Source: Leptolinea tardivitalis (GTDB lineage: Bacteria; Chloroflexota; Anaerolineae; Anaerolineales; Anaerolineaceae). From it: 64,000 nt of DNA. The notes under the pieces are model-generated. The model was given only the letters and a program-made list of their open reading frames with translations, did no database searches and was not told the DNA's origin. Within the stretch, counting starts at the first letter, position 1, and the number at the start of each line of letters is the position of its first letter. Below are positions 1 through 10,900 of the stretch, piece by piece. A program made the translations under genes and the position numbers. The stretch is from NCBI RefSeq assembly GCF_001050275.1, contig NZ_BBYA01000010.1, forward strand, positions 372,001 through 436,000. The letters run 5' to 3'.

Positions 1-104
1 CTGGATCAACTGCTTACCGACCTGATGATGGGAATCCGATAATACGATCATCGAAGGATCTCATCTGCTCCCCGTAATGGGTTAGCAAAAGGTCACTTTC
101 CATA

Positions 105-131
105 CAAAACCACCCTTTGAACAAAGGTGGT
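105..131 (-). terminator. Rho-independent terminator, minus strand
   Basis: On the minus strand ACCACCTTTG pairs with CAAAGGGTGGT (one bulged G) around a short loop and is followed directly by TTTTG. It lies downstream of the minus-strand regulator ending at 198. A related stem with the same GGTGG foot and T-run occurs at 12705-12750. Confidence 0.5.
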
Positions 132-137
132 CCGACA

Positions 138-169
138 CAAATAGAGTGTCTGAAAAGACACTCTATTTG
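138..169. terminator. Perfect hairpin, possible terminator
   Basis: CAAATAGAGTGTC at 138-150 pairs perfectly with GACACTCTATTTG at 157-169 around a 6-base loop. There is no strong T-run on either side. It may act with the neighbouring hairpin at 105-131 to end transcription of the minus-strand regulator, or of a plus-strand gene coming from outside the window. Confidence 0.45.
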
Positions 170-197
170 CTTAAATACCATACCTGAGGGACGCAGG

Positions 198-914
198 CTA
201 ATTATTTAATAAAATTTCTACTGCATCATGGGTGTAATCACACAGACGTTGATGATTATCTGCATGCATATCCTGTAAATAGAATTCATATTTATTAATA
301 TTATTGAAGAATTCTGCGGAAAGCTGTTTATCTATTATGCCAAATTGAGCTATTGCCAGTGCAAATCCGAAGAGAGTGCTTAAATTCATCCTTCCTGGTC
401 TCCCTATTTGAGAAATCTCGACAAGTAGATTATGGAGTTCAGGAGTTTTTGGCATTCGATTAATGGTTAATAAAAGCATGGTGATGTTTTCTGTAATTTG
501 AAGCAACGTGGACATTTCTACTTTTGAATAACGGTCATACAATTCTTTAAATAGGCTGTCAAGATTTGATTTATCTGTATTGGCAAGATGTTCGAGAAGG
601 TAATCCTTTCTTTTACGCCAGATCTCCAGATCAGAGGGAGCGATAGATAGGCGTTGTGTCTGTTCAAAGGCGATCTTTGTCGGGTAAAAGAGGACGGAAG
701 GTCTTCCAGGGCCAGGCCGCCTTGTGACAGACTCAAATTCAGCCTTTACAAACCCATTAAATTCCAGCAATCTGAGCATTTCATAGACGGATACTTTCCC
801 GATTTTCAATCTTTCTGCCACAAATTTGTAATGCAGCGGTTGGTTCATTTCACGATATAAATCGAGGAACTGAAGTAAAAATTGCTGCTGACGGCGGGTT
901 AATCTTTTTTCCAT
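198..914 (-). CDS. Winged-helix transcriptional regulator
   Basis: A 238-residue protein whose first 75 residues look like a winged helix-turn-helix of the MarR/DtxR type: LTRRQQQFLLQFLDLYRE, then a recognition region KIGKVSVYEMLRLLEFNGFV and a basic wing rich in Arg, Pro and Gly. The remaining 160 residues are mostly helical and match no domain I recognise; this part may bind an effector or dimerise. The ATG is preceded by GGGGA at good spacing, supporting this start. It is transcribed away from the DUF1294 and bacterioferritin genes, so it could control them, but no shared operator was found. Function beyond DNA binding is not known. Confidence 0.7.
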   Translation of the reverse strand: MEKRLTRRQQQFLLQFLDLYREMNQPLHYKFVAERLKIGKVSVYEMLRLLEFNGFVKAEFESVTRRPGPGRPSVLFYPTKIAFEQTQRLSIAPSDLEIWRKRKDYLLEHLANTDKSNLDSLFKELYDRYSKVEMSTLLQITENITMLLLTINRMPKTPELHNLLVEISQIGRPGRMNLSTLFGFALAIAQFGIIDKQLSAEFFNNINKYEFYLQDMHADNHQRLCDYTHDAVEILLNN

Positions 915-1008
915 TATGAATCCCCGAATATTTCTTTAAAAATATATATAAATAGAAAAATAGACATTTGTATTATATAAGATTTCTAATGAAAGGGATA
1001 ATTGAAGA

Positions 1009-1290
1009 ATGATTTTGGGATTCTGGTACAAATTGGCTCTGGTCTGGTATGGGTTTTCATCCGTCACCCTTTTTGGGTTATATGGACTGGACAAAACCCA
1101 GGCTATTACCGGCGGGCGGCGAATTCCGGAGAAAGTACTTCATCTCGTTGCTGCCGTCGGAGGATTCCCGGGCGGTTTTCTTGGACGCTCATTATTTCAT
1201 CATAAGACGAGAAAACCTTTGTTTTTGTTTATCCTATCGGTAAGTGCCGTACTTCATATCATTATTTGGGTTTTTGTGTTTTTCCATTGA
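1009..1290 (+). CDS. DUF1294 family small membrane protein
   Basis: A 93-residue protein with two to three hydrophobic segments. It shows the DUF1294 signature: a first membrane helix, then GLDKTQAITGGRRIPE, LHLVAAVGGFPGG and the FHHKTRKPLF loop before a final membrane helix. Family members are small inner-membrane proteins of unknown function, sometimes fused to a cold-shock domain; no such domain is present here. Start chosen at the ATG at 1009, which follows a weak purine-rich stretch. It stands alone between the divergent regulator and bacterioferritin. Confidence 0.85.
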   Translation: MILGFWYKLALVWYGFSSVTLFGLYGLDKTQAITGGRRIPEKVLHLVAAVGGFPGGFLGRSLFHHKTRKPLFLFILSVSAVLHIIIWVFVFFH

Positions 1291-1475
1291 AATTTGATTG
1301 TCTTGCTTCCCGACCATTGAGTACCAGATGGAAAAATTTATCAGGCATGCTAAAATAAAAAAGATAATTCCAATCAGATTATAAAGAAATAATTGATTTG
1401 TATACTCAGTGAAAAAACGGTGTTCCTATCTTGCCCAATTGAAATTCTTATTTAATCTAAACCAGGAGGTTTACC

Positions 1476-1943
1476 ATGAAGGGAAATGATAAGGTAATTG
1501 GTTTATTAAATACTCAACTGGCAGATGAATTGACTGCTGTGAGCCAGTATATGGTACATGCAGGCATGTGTGCCAACTGGGGTTATGAAAAATTACATGA
1601 TGCCATAGAAAAACGAGCAATAGAAGAAATGAAACATGCCGAATCATTAATCGACCGGATTCTTTTCCTGGAAGGAACCCCCATCGTCAGCAACCTTAAT
1701 AAGATTAACATTGGGTCGACTGTTGAGAAACAGATTGCCAATGATCTCGCCGCCGAAGTCGGGGCAATCAAAGCCTATAATGACGGCATTCAAATGTGTG
1801 TGAGTCTCGGAGATAATGGATCGCGTGAATTACTTGAAACCACTCTGAAGGATGAGGAGCGCCATCTGGATTGGTTGGAAGCTCAGCGTGATCAAATTGC
1901 GCAAATGGGTATTCAGATCTATTTGAGTGAGCAGATAAGCTAA
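1476..1943 (+). CDS. bfr: Bacterioferritin
   Basis: A 155-residue four-helix-bundle iron-storage protein of the bacterioferritin family, which forms 24-subunit cages that oxidise Fe(II) and store it as a ferric mineral. The di-iron ferroxidase ligands are all present at standard positions: E18, E51, H54, E94, E127 and H130, with Y25 next to the site. M52, the usual haem-binding methionine, is also present, so the cage probably binds haem b between subunit pairs. Length matches the family. The start is firm: AGGAGG lies seven bases upstream of the ATG. A clear terminator follows at 1964-1987, so the gene is monocistronic. No Fur-type box was recognised upstream. Confidence 0.96.
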   Translation: MKGNDKVIGLLNTQLADELTAVSQYMVHAGMCANWGYEKLHDAIEKRAIEEMKHAESLIDRILFLEGTPIVSNLNKINIGSTVEKQIANDLAAEVGAIKAYNDGIQMCVSLGDNGSRELLETTLKDEERHLDWLEAQRDQIAQMGIQIYLSEQIS

Positions 1944-1963
1944 ACCAGATATATCTACAAATT

Positions 1964-1987
1964 GGCGGGACAACCTCCCGCCTTTTT
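1964..1987 (+). terminator. Rho-independent terminator of bacterioferritin
   Basis: GGCGGGA at 1964-1970 pairs with TCCCGCC at 1976-1982 and is followed by five T residues. It starts 21 bases after the bfr stop codon. Confidence 0.85.
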
Positions 1988-2352
1988 GATTCTGAACACT
2001 AAAATGAAAATATCTGCGCTCAACAATAGAGAGTAACGAGTTTTTAACCATTACATATCATCAGGACATGACAAAAATCCACGCGAGCCGGTAGAGCTAT
2101 TCTACTGGCTGTTTGGATTTTTACTCTGGTGGAAGTTTGGAACGCCCTTACCAAATACGCCGGTTATTGGTCCGTCTGTTCAAAGGAAAAAACTTCCCAA
2201 TATATTACTGAGCAGGCTGGAAAACTCTTTACTCCCAATCAGATTTCTGTGTTTTTTTAAATTTTTAAGTAATAAGGTCAAACAAAGTAACGTTAACAAA
2301 AGTTCACTCTATAACAGTATGAGTTGTCTCAGTATGAAATAATTGTAATTCG
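1988..2352. other. Intergenic region with a long imperfect hairpin
   Basis: About 365 bases between the convergent bfr and surE genes contain no convincing gene. The striking element is at 2073-2122: AAAAATCCA and TGGATTTTT form an outer stem, and AGCCGGTAGA with TCTACTGGCT (one G-T pair) form an inner stem. The A-run and T-run flanks would allow termination on both strands. The sequence to its right is unremarkable. Confidence 0.45.
2073..2122. terminator. Long two-part hairpin, possible bidirectional terminator
   Basis: The outer 9-bp stem (2073-2081 with 2114-2122) and the inner stem near 2086-2110 stack with a small internal loop. A-tracts on the left and T-tracts on the right make it terminator-like in both directions between convergent genes. 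bfr already has a terminator, so this element may mainly serve surE, or be a small repeat. Confidence 0.45.
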
Positions 2353-3120
2353 TTATTCCCAGTTCCAACTGTTCAATTCAGGAAGAAAACGATAAGCCGT
2401 CAGGTCAAGTTGAACAGGAGTCACAGAAACATATCCGTTAAGTAAGGCTTCGACATCATTACCCGGTTCCTCGTGGGCAGTAGGAAGGTCACCAATAGCC
2501 CAATAATATGGTTTGCCGCGGGGGTCAATTCGCTTGTCCAGACGGTCATGATATTCGCGTTTGCCCTGTCGTGTGATCCGTATTCCCTTGATCTTGTCAC
2601 CGGGGATATAAGGAACATTGACATTGAGTAACAATCCCTTTGGCAGACCTTTTTTCAGCATGGTGCCGGTTATTTTTAAAGCCTGTTCAGCTGCCGGTTG
2701 GTAATCCACAATTCCAAGGTGATTATCTGGTGAATCCACAGAAACCGCTACGGCCGGCAGACCGCCGATAACGGCTTCCATGGCTGCCGTTACTGTTCCT
2801 GAGTAGGTGACATCATCGCCAATATTGGCAAATGGATTGATCCCTGAAACGACCAGATCAACGGGATCTTTGAAGAAACCACATAATGCCAGTGCAACAC
2901 AATCAGATGGAGCACCATCACATGCCCATGCGGTTGAACCGTCTGATAAAACCACTTCACGAACCCGCAGCGGTCTGTCGATCGTTCGTACATGACCTGA
3001 AGCGGACCAGTTACGATCGGGAGCCAGGATGCTCACATCGCCCAATTTTCGCATGGCTGTAGCCAACGCCAGAAGACCGGGCGTCACTATACCATCATCA
3101 TTTGTAACAACAATATGCAT
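2353..3120 (-). CDS. surE: 5'/3'-nucleotidase SurE
   Basis: A 255-residue metal-dependent phosphatase of the SurE family, which removes phosphate from nucleoside 5'- and 3'-monophosphates in the cytoplasm. The N-terminal NDDG motif supplies metal ligands D8 and D9. S39 in APDRNWSASG and N95 in VVSGINPFANIGDDV complete the usual metal site, and the conserved YSGTVTAAMEA segment follows. Length is normal. The ATG is preceded by AAAGGA. It is a single gene, convergent with bfr and divergent from the sodium symporter. SurE is linked to stationary-phase survival in other bacteria; its role here is inferred only from family membership. Confidence 0.95.
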   Translation of the reverse strand: MHIVVTNDDGIVTPGLLALATAMRKLGDVSILAPDRNWSASGHVRTIDRPLRVREVVLSDGSTAWACDGAPSDCVALALCGFFKDPVDLVVSGINPFANIGDDVTYSGTVTAAMEAVIGGLPAVAVSVDSPDNHLGIVDYQPAAEQALKITGTMLKKGLPKGLLLNVNVPYIPGDKIKGIRITRQGKREYHDRLDKRIDPRGKPYYWAIGDLPTAHEEPGNDVEALLNGYVSVTPVQLDLTAYRFLPELNSWNWE

Positions 3121-3452
3121 TTGATATCCTTTCTTTTATCATCTTACCGAGAATGGATTAATATATGATTTTTTTCTTGTTATGAGAATGTAATTATTAT
3201 GTTAATTAATGGCGTTTCTTAAAAATTGGATTAAACATTCAGAACATATTGACTCATTTTCTCATGGTGGTATAACTGTTTTTGCCGTGTTCCTTTACAT
3301 CCAATAATCCCATTTACCGATAACTTTTACCGGTGATCCAAAAGAAAAGAAACCGACAATTACGCATCTATGTTGATACCAGATAGCGTGAATTTATTCC
3401 TGCGTGTATTCCTAAAAACCCCTGAAACTAAAATTAATAGGAGAAATGTATT
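3121..3452. other. Divergent intergenic region between surE and the symporter
   Basis: These 332 bases must hold promoters for both flanking genes. The best plus-strand candidate is at 3249-3276. A short inverted repeat (CCGATAACTTTTACCGG) lies near 3318. No gene was seen. Confidence 0.5.
3249..3276 (+). promoter_or_regulatory. Putative sigma-70 promoter
   Basis: TTGACT at 3249-3254 and TATAAC at 3271-3276 are separated by 16 bases. They point towards the NSS symporter gene and would give a leader of about 170 bases. Confidence 0.4.
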
Positions 3453-4832
3453 ATGAGTGTTGGAAGTTCTGAAAAACCGCCTGTGAACCGGGCAAAATTT
3501 GCCACGAATCTGGGTGTACTGGCCGCCACCCTCGGTTCAGCCGTAGGACTGGGTAATATCTGGAAGTTCCCCTACCTTACAGGCAGCAATGGCGGTGCCG
3601 CGTTCTTGCTTGTCTATATCATCTGCATGTTACTGATCGGTATCCCGGTTATGGTCTCTGAGCTGACTCTTGGCCGTGCTGCCCGCAGCAATGCAATTGC
3701 CACTATGCAGAAATTGTCCCCTGCCAGACAACCCTGGTGGTTGATAGGTGCTGCCGGCGTCCTGGCGGCTTTCTTGATCATGGCTTTTTATTCCGAGGTG
3801 GCTGCCTGGGTGTTCGCCTATATTTTTAAAGCCATCCAGGGCGGCATTTTGTCTACCGATCCCGAAGTGACCAAATCCGCTTTTAACGGGCTTGTAGGGA
3901 ATCCCACCCAGTCTTTAATCTGGCAGTGGATTGACCTCGCTGTCGTCGGATTCATCATCCTGCTCGGTGTTAACAAAGGTATTGAAAGTGCCACCAAGAA
4001 ATTAATGCCCATCCTGCTGGGCTTGCTTATTCTGGTGGGAATTCGCAGTATCACCCTCCCTGGTGCCGGACAGGGTCTCACTTTCCTTTTCCAGCCGGAT
4101 TTCACGAAATTGACCGCCGCCAGTTTCCTTATCGCCATGGGATTGGCATTCTTCAAGTTGTCTGTGGGTATGGGTACCATGATCACCTATGGAAGCTATT
4201 TCCGTGATGATCAGGATATTCCGGGCACAGCTTTCCGTGTGGCTTTTTCTGACCTGGCTGTTTCCCTGCTGGCCGGTATTGCCATCTTCCCGGCCGTTTT
4301 CGCTTTCGGGTACCAACCCAACGCCGGGCCGTCACTGCTCTTCCTGACAATCCCGTCAGTATTCGCCTCGATGCCTCTCGGCAATATTTTCATGGTGATC
4401 TTCTTCATTCTGACGGCTATTGCCTCAATCGGCGCTCAAATCTCACTGGTAGAAGTTCCGGTTGCCTTCCTTGAAGAGAAATTCCACCTCTCCCGCCAGA
4501 AAGCTTCCATTATTACGGTTCTGTCCATTGTTCTGGTGGGTTCTCTGGCTGCTCTTTCCAACAGCACACTGGCAGATGTAAAGCTGTTTGGCATGACCTT
4601 CTTCGATCTATTTGACTACACCACGTCGAATATTTTGTTGCCACTGGGCGGCCTCTTTATTGCCATCTTCATCAGCTGGATCTGGGGTTATAAAAAGTTA
4701 TCCGCTGCTCTCAGCAACAATGGACAACTATCCAACCAGGGAATTATCAAAGTGTTCTATGGAACTCTTCTGGTGGTTACTCCTGTTCTGGTTACCATTG
4801 TTCTTTTGAATGGTCTTAAGATTATTCAATAG
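3453..4832 (+). CDS. Neurotransmitter:sodium symporter (NSS/SNF) family transporter
   Basis: A 459-residue polytopic membrane protein of the NSS family (LeuT fold), which couples Na+ entry to uptake of amino acids or related compounds. The family hallmark in the first membrane helix is clear: ATLGSAVGLGNIWKFPYL, containing the unwound Na+/substrate-binding stretch, followed by GGAAFLLVYI and ELTLGRAARSNA. About eleven hydrophobic segments are visible, the usual number for bacterial members such as the YhdH and TnaT groups. The substrate cannot be told from sequence alone. AGGAG precedes the ATG. The gene is monocistronic, with a strong terminator at 4855-4896. Confidence 0.93.
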   Translation: MSVGSSEKPPVNRAKFATNLGVLAATLGSAVGLGNIWKFPYLTGSNGGAAFLLVYIICMLLIGIPVMVSELTLGRAARSNAIATMQKLSPARQPWWLIGAAGVLAAFLIMAFYSEVAAWVFAYIFKAIQGGILSTDPEVTKSAFNGLVGNPTQSLIWQWIDLAVVGFIILLGVNKGIESATKKLMPILLGLLILVGIRSITLPGAGQGLTFLFQPDFTKLTAASFLIAMGLAFFKLSVGMGTMITYGSYFRDDQDIPGTAFRVAFSDLAVSLLAGIAIFPAVFAFGYQPNAGPSLLFLTIPSVFASMPLGNIFMVIFFILTAIASIGAQISLVEVPVAFLEEKFHLSRQKASIITVLSIVLVGSLAALSNSTLADVKLFGMTFFDLFDYTTSNILLPLGGLFIAIFISWIWGYKKLSAALSNNGQLSNQGIIKVFYGTLLVVTPVLVTIVLLNGLKIIQ

Positions 4833-4854
4833 CTAACTAGATAATTTTATTAAT

Positions 4855-4896
4855 AAAAGAGCTATCCTCACTTTTTACGGTTGGATAGCTCTTTTT
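4855..4896 (+). terminator. Rho-independent terminator of the NSS symporter
   Basis: A perfect 13-bp stem, AAAAGAGCTATCC at 4855-4867 with GGATAGCTCTTTT at 4883-4895, ends in a T-run. The A-run on the other side means it could also stop minus-strand transcription of the convergent DUF11 gene. Confidence 0.88.
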
Positions 4897-4930
4897 AATT
4901 CATAGTACTAACTAAATAGACAGGTTCGGT

Positions 4931-7900
4931 TTATTTTTTATCAAGACTCATCAAAACCGCCCGAACCAATAACCTCGAACGGTATTCCCCTGAAGCAGCA
5001 TCATATCCCTGGCAGGTCATCAGAGTAAGCCAGGGTTTATCTTCATGCTTCATGGCGGCGGCAAGGTCATCCGGTTTGATCGTGTCCACATTCCGAACTT
5101 CAAAGTGATATATCAAACCAGCCACATGAATGTTTACCACATCACCGTAACGTAACTGGTTCAACTGGCTGAAAGGACCGGGAGTGCCATCAGACTTATA
5201 TACATGGCCGGTGATCAGACTGTTTCCATTCCATGTTGGGAATGCGGTCTCTTCAAGGTAGGCAACCCGGTCACCCAGCCAGGAGACATCCCACCGATTA
5301 TCCTGCATTGCCAATCCAACAATCTCTGATTTCATATGAATGGTAGGAATTTCGAGAGTCATATCGGTCAGAGCATGATATAAACCCTCCGGCATTTCCG
5401 GAAGAAGTGTCAACCGGTCAGGGGCGAAGCCAGTTTCAGGCATGTCGGCTGAATCAAGATAATATATGGATACTCTGGCATCATCTGTGTCATTAAATGC
5501 CGGTTCGGGCATTGAAGTCGTTGTGAGAGATACTGTGTTCAGTCCACCAGGAGGAACTCCCAGTGAATTCACTTTTGTAACCTCTGTGATTGTGAAAACA
5601 TCCGTTGGAGTAACAGTGCCAATATCTACGGTGAATGTCTGTCCACTAATATGAACCGGGTGCTTATTATCCGGATAGACCATTACCTGCACAAGATCCA
5701 GAAAATCAGGCAGTGTATCTTTGATCACCACATCAGATGCATCTGTCAATCCATTATTCCCAACCGTTACAGAAAACAAAACTGTATCATTCACACGGGC
5801 ATTCGTGGGGGATCCCACAATTTGAACAGCCGGATCCACAGGGTCAGCTGCTCCTAAAAAGTCTCCAAATTCAGCATAGCCAACAGAACCTGAGGTCAAT
5901 GTCACCCCAACATGATCCAGGGTGGAACTGGCGTAACCTGTTGGATTGGTTTCAACAACCGTAAATACACCGGCAGGTTGTTTTTGGAATTCAAATGTAC
6001 CGGTTGTTGTTGTAACCGTGGAGGCAACCAGTGCATTTGAGGCATCATACAGCTCGATAGTAACTCCAGAAAGAATGCTTTCTGTTTTTTCCATTTTGCC
6101 ATTTTTATTTGCATCGAAATACACTTTTCCACGGATAAGGTTATTGGCAGAAGATGTGGCCCTATATTCACCGAAATCCGCCTCTGCTGTTCCATCAGGA
6201 GCGACAACAACAGTCAAACTGTTTGGTGTTGTACTGATGTACCCCAGGGGATCATGTTCAACAACCACAAAGGTTCCCGGCAGAAGATTGGTATATGAAA
6301 AACTGCCAGACGCATTGGATGTGAGCGTTGTCAGCAGTGTCGTACCGGTAGCATCATAAATATCAATGGTTACCCCACTGATAGGTGTTTCAGTTGACTC
6401 GTGTGTTTGATTGACGTTTTGGTCCAGATAAACGACACCTGTGATCTGACCGCGTTTGATATGGATTGTGGCTGTATCCTTGTTTGAGTTAATCGTCGAG
6501 GTGCCAAACTTTCCGTGTCCCTGGGCCGTGTTGGTCACACTCTGTGCGGTGATATCACCTGACGTAATAGTATAAGTAGCTGAACAGGTGACAGTTTCCG
6601 TTGGGGCCAGTTTTGTAATTGTTAGCGGGCAAGTTACGGTTGCCTTGTCATCTGTTACGGTGAATTCGCCGGAAGGACCGCCGCCCGTAAGGGTTACATT
6701 TCCGGTATTCGATAAGACATAGCTATATTTTGTTGAATCACCAACATGAATATACGGATCGCCGGATACCACAGATTTCACCAGAGTTATTTTTTGGTCC
6801 TGGCTGCTGGGAATTGTCAACGTGTCGGTAGCGGAGGTTACCACATCACCATCAGGATCACTTCCGGTGGCATATGCATTATTGGTCAAAGATCCATTAT
6901 CCAGATCATCTTGAGTGATGGTGTATGTGGCAGTACAGGTAATAGTATCAACAGGTGCCAATGATACTGGTGTTGGAGGACATGTTACGGTGGTTTTATC
7001 ATCAGCTACGGAAAAAGGTCCATAAAGGGTCGAAGTCCCGCTGTTGGTCAATTTGTAATTATATGAAATACTCTCTCCAAGGGTCTTGTAGGTGGACTGT
7101 GGAGAGGTTTTATCCATAATCAGCTGATTCAATCCATCGCTATCTGTGCTGCTGTTATTTGTATCATCCAGATCAACCACTCCAGCCGGAGCCACGACTG
7201 CAGCTGTGTTTGCCACACTGGTGGTTACACTGGAACCGACCTTTGCTGTGACGGTGTAAACCAGTTTCCCGCCAACCGGGATGGTAACAGCATCTGAGAT
7301 ATTACCCGTTCCAGAAGCCGTGCATGCGGCTCCTGGGTCAGCCGCGCATGTCCAGGAGATACCAGTCAGAGAAGACGGGAATATGTCATAGACATGGGCA
7401 TTTACTGCCGTGCTAGGTCCAGCATTGTCAACTTCAATGGCATACGAAATATCTTCCCCCCGGTTAACTGCCAGGCGGTTATCTGTTTTGGTGATGGAAA
7501 GATCAACAGCCTGATTAACAGTAAGCGTAGCGGTATTGGATTTCACTCCGGTTCCACCATTGCTGGTGGAAACCGGTGACGTAAAGTTGTTGTATATACC
7601 ATAGGGTGCCGTTACATCCACTGTCAAGGTGCAGGTTCCCCCGACGGCAATGCTGCCGCCGCTGAAATTGAGCGAAGTATCACCGGCAATTGGAGAAAAA
7701 ACAGGTGTACCACAATTGGTAATCGTAATGTTAGGTGGATTCTGCACTTTCAAACCAGCCGGGAAATTATCGGTAAAGGCCACATTTGTCAACGCGGCTG
7801 TATTGGCCGCTGGATTGCTGATGTTCAATTGAAGTGTGCTTGTTCCATTTTCCAGAATGGTGGTCGGCGAGAAGGATTTGGTGATCACAGGGGCATCGAG

Positions 7901-10900
7901 AACCGTCAAGGTATCGGCAGCTTTATTCCCCGTTCCTCCATTGGTGGAAGAAACCGATCCACTGGTATTCACATAGTTTTTTGGTTGAGAAGCTGTGACC
8001 TGAACAGTGATAGTACAGCTGCCTCCCGGAATAAGAGAGCCGTCAGTAAATGAAAAAGACGTAGCACCCGATAAGCTGGTTGCCGTTCCTCCACATTGTG
8101 AAGATGTGGCATCCGTTACGGTAGTCATTCCTGATGGATAGGTATCACTAAAAGCCAGGCCAGTGAGGGAGACCGCAGTATTGGGATTGGTAATCGTAAA
8201 TGTTAGCTGTGATGTACTGCCTACAGCAATGGGATTGGGCGAAAAACTCTTCGAAATAACGGGAGCAACAATCCGATAAAGGGTGACACTGTCATTATTG
8301 GATGTTACAACTGCACCTCCAGAAGAGGCGTCCAATGCAGTGGCGTAGGCAGTGTTGGTTACAAAGCCGGCTGTAACATCGGCCGTAAGAACAGTATAGG
8401 ATTTCGAGCAGGTGGTTACACCATCTGGCGGAATAACAGTCTGGCTTCCACAGTTAAATGCCGTCCCGCCGTTGATATGATCATCAGAAACCTGAATAGG
8501 CGGATACAGGTTGACTTTACCGGTATTAGTCAGTGTGTATGAATAATTTAACGTAGCACCAGCAGAGGTATAGCCTGTTGAACTGGTTGTCTTGTCGATA
8601 GTCAACCGTGCCAGAGGTACTGTGACACTGCTGGTATTGGAGGTGACTGTCGCTCCACCCACAGGGCCATCCAATGCGGTCGCCGTGGCAGTATTGGTGA
8701 CAGATTTGGCTGAAATATCGCCGGCTGTAACCGTGTACGCATGGCTGCAGGTGATTTCTCCAGAAGGCGCCAGAGGGGAAGTGCCTACACATTCAAAAGC
8801 GGCACCTATCTTGTTGTCAGAAATCATAAAGGGACCATACAACTCCGCCGTTCCTGTATTGGTCAGTTTATAGTCATATGTAATCGAATCACCGGCCATT
8901 TTAAAATTATTCGTTGATGTCGACTTTTGAAGTGAGAGACCAACGCCATTTACTGTAAGCACAGCGATTGCCGGATCTTTGCTGGTGCCTGCTTCCAGAG
9001 ATGAGACCTTTGAAGACGTGTTGGTATAAACACCTCCATTAGGGGCATAAATATCCACCCCCACTGTACAGACGTTTCCAGGAGAAACTTGAATTGTTCC
9101 GCCTGAGAAGGATAGACTTGTTGATCCGCCTGTTGGAGAAAACGACGCTGAACCGCAGCCGGACATTGTTGCATTTGGCGAAGAAGCCACCAGTAGCCCA
9201 GATGGTAATTCATCCGTAAAGTTAACACCTGTCAGGGGAATTGTGTTCTCTGCCGGATTGGTGATGATGAATTGCAACCGGCTGGTATAGCCGCGTGTGA
9301 TGGTGGAGTCTGTGAAGGACTTGGTAATTGATGGCGGGGCAGCCACCGTGAGGGTACTGGCTGCTTTGTTGCCAATCCCCCCATTGGTGGATGATACTTC
9401 CCCGCTCTCATTGTGATATTCTCCCGCATCGGCCGATTTGGTCCCCACTGTTACCGTGCAGGATTTGCTGGCGGGAATGGTTCCCCCGGTTAAGGTGATA
9501 CTGTTTGCTGTTGTGGTAACTGTTCCATTACATTGCGATGAGTTCGGAGTTGAAGCAACGACAAGTGTGGACGGGAAAGTATCAGTAAATTGAACACCGG
9601 TTAATGCGGTGGCATTGGGGTTGGTGATGGTAAAAGTTAGACCTGAGGTAGCATTAACAGCCACCGGATTGGGTGAAAAGGTTTTCGTGATGGAGGGTAG
9701 AATAAGTCCCTGCATAACCGTAAGCGTTTCACAGGTGCGTTCATTGGAAGCGCTATGATCATTTTGTAATACACCGGCTTCAATGCAATTTTCATATGTA
9801 CCTGCCGTTGGAGCGGTCACCCCAACGGTAATGGTGCAACTGCCTCCATCTGAAAGAGACCCATCGGTTAGTGTAAGCTTGCGGGTACTGCTGTCGTATG
9901 CCACTGTACCACCACCGCACTGAGGTGTGGTTATACCACCATCCGGGTCCATCCCGGATGGTAATACATCAACCAGGCCTAATCCTGTTAAGGGGAAATT
10001 CGATGTGTTGTTAATCGTGATGACCAGATCAGAATGATTCCCCACTCCGCTGGTGATTGTGCTGTTTACAAAAGCCTTTGTAACACTGGCTCCAGCAAGG
10101 TTGGTCAGGGTAGCACTGGCTTCATTTTCATTGGTCGCCCCGTTGGTTGTGGTTACATCGTGGGAATGGATCACGTTCGTCAGATTATCTGCCTTATTCA
10201 TGGTTACATCGATGGACACATCGCAACTGGATTTCGCCGCCAGGGACCCTCCAGAAAACGTAAAACTCGTATCACCCGAATTGGCTGTTATGGTTCCCCC
10301 ACAGGTTCCCACGCTGGCGTGAGGAGGAAAGGCAACCTTAATTCCCCGTTTGTCTGGATCAGAATCATCATATGGCAGATGGTCTGTAAATGTGATGCCG
10401 GTCAATAGTGCCGTTGTTGGATTTGACAATGTCACCGTCAATTTTGATGATGAACCTCCGGTTACATTAACGGGAGAAAAAGCCTTAACAACATTAATAG
10501 ATAATGGAGAAACAGTCAGGGTTGCGGATTCAGGAGAAATGTTTGAAATTGTTGAGGTGGCTCCGCCCACAGTAACATCCCCAGTAACAGATGAAGCTGC
10601 GAGAGTATTCGTTCCAGTTGATGAACCAACCACATCCACATAGACGGTACAAATTCCAGCAACAGAACCCACCTGGGCAGGGACGATACCACCGTTCATG
10701 ATCAGTTTATTTGGTGATCCCGAATCAAGAGTTACAGATGTTGATCCACAGGAATTTACCAGATTTGGTGTGGAGGCAAATTTGATTCCAGAAGGCAAAG
10801 TATCGGTAAATTTGACATTTTCCAACGGTACGGTATTGGTGTTGGTTAACTGGATCATCATTGTGGAAATTCCACCTGAATTTACCGTTGGCGGGGTGAA

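Larger units (their letters stand above)
1..197. other. Left-edge intergenic segment, possible 3' end of a plus-strand gene
   Basis: The first 42 bases read on the plus strand as 13 codons (LDQLLTDLMMGIR) followed by TAA. This could be the C-terminal end of a gene lying mostly outside the window, but it is too short to identify and may be chance. The rest holds two hairpins listed separately and no other gene. Confidence 0.2.

Noticed and set aside
138-169. CRISPR-like repeat
   Set aside because: It occurs once only, with no spaced copies; it is a simple hairpin.
1988-2352. Remnant of a transposase or small gene between bfr and surE
   Set aside because: Short frames exist, but none shows a recognisable motif, ribosome site or terminal repeats with target duplications.
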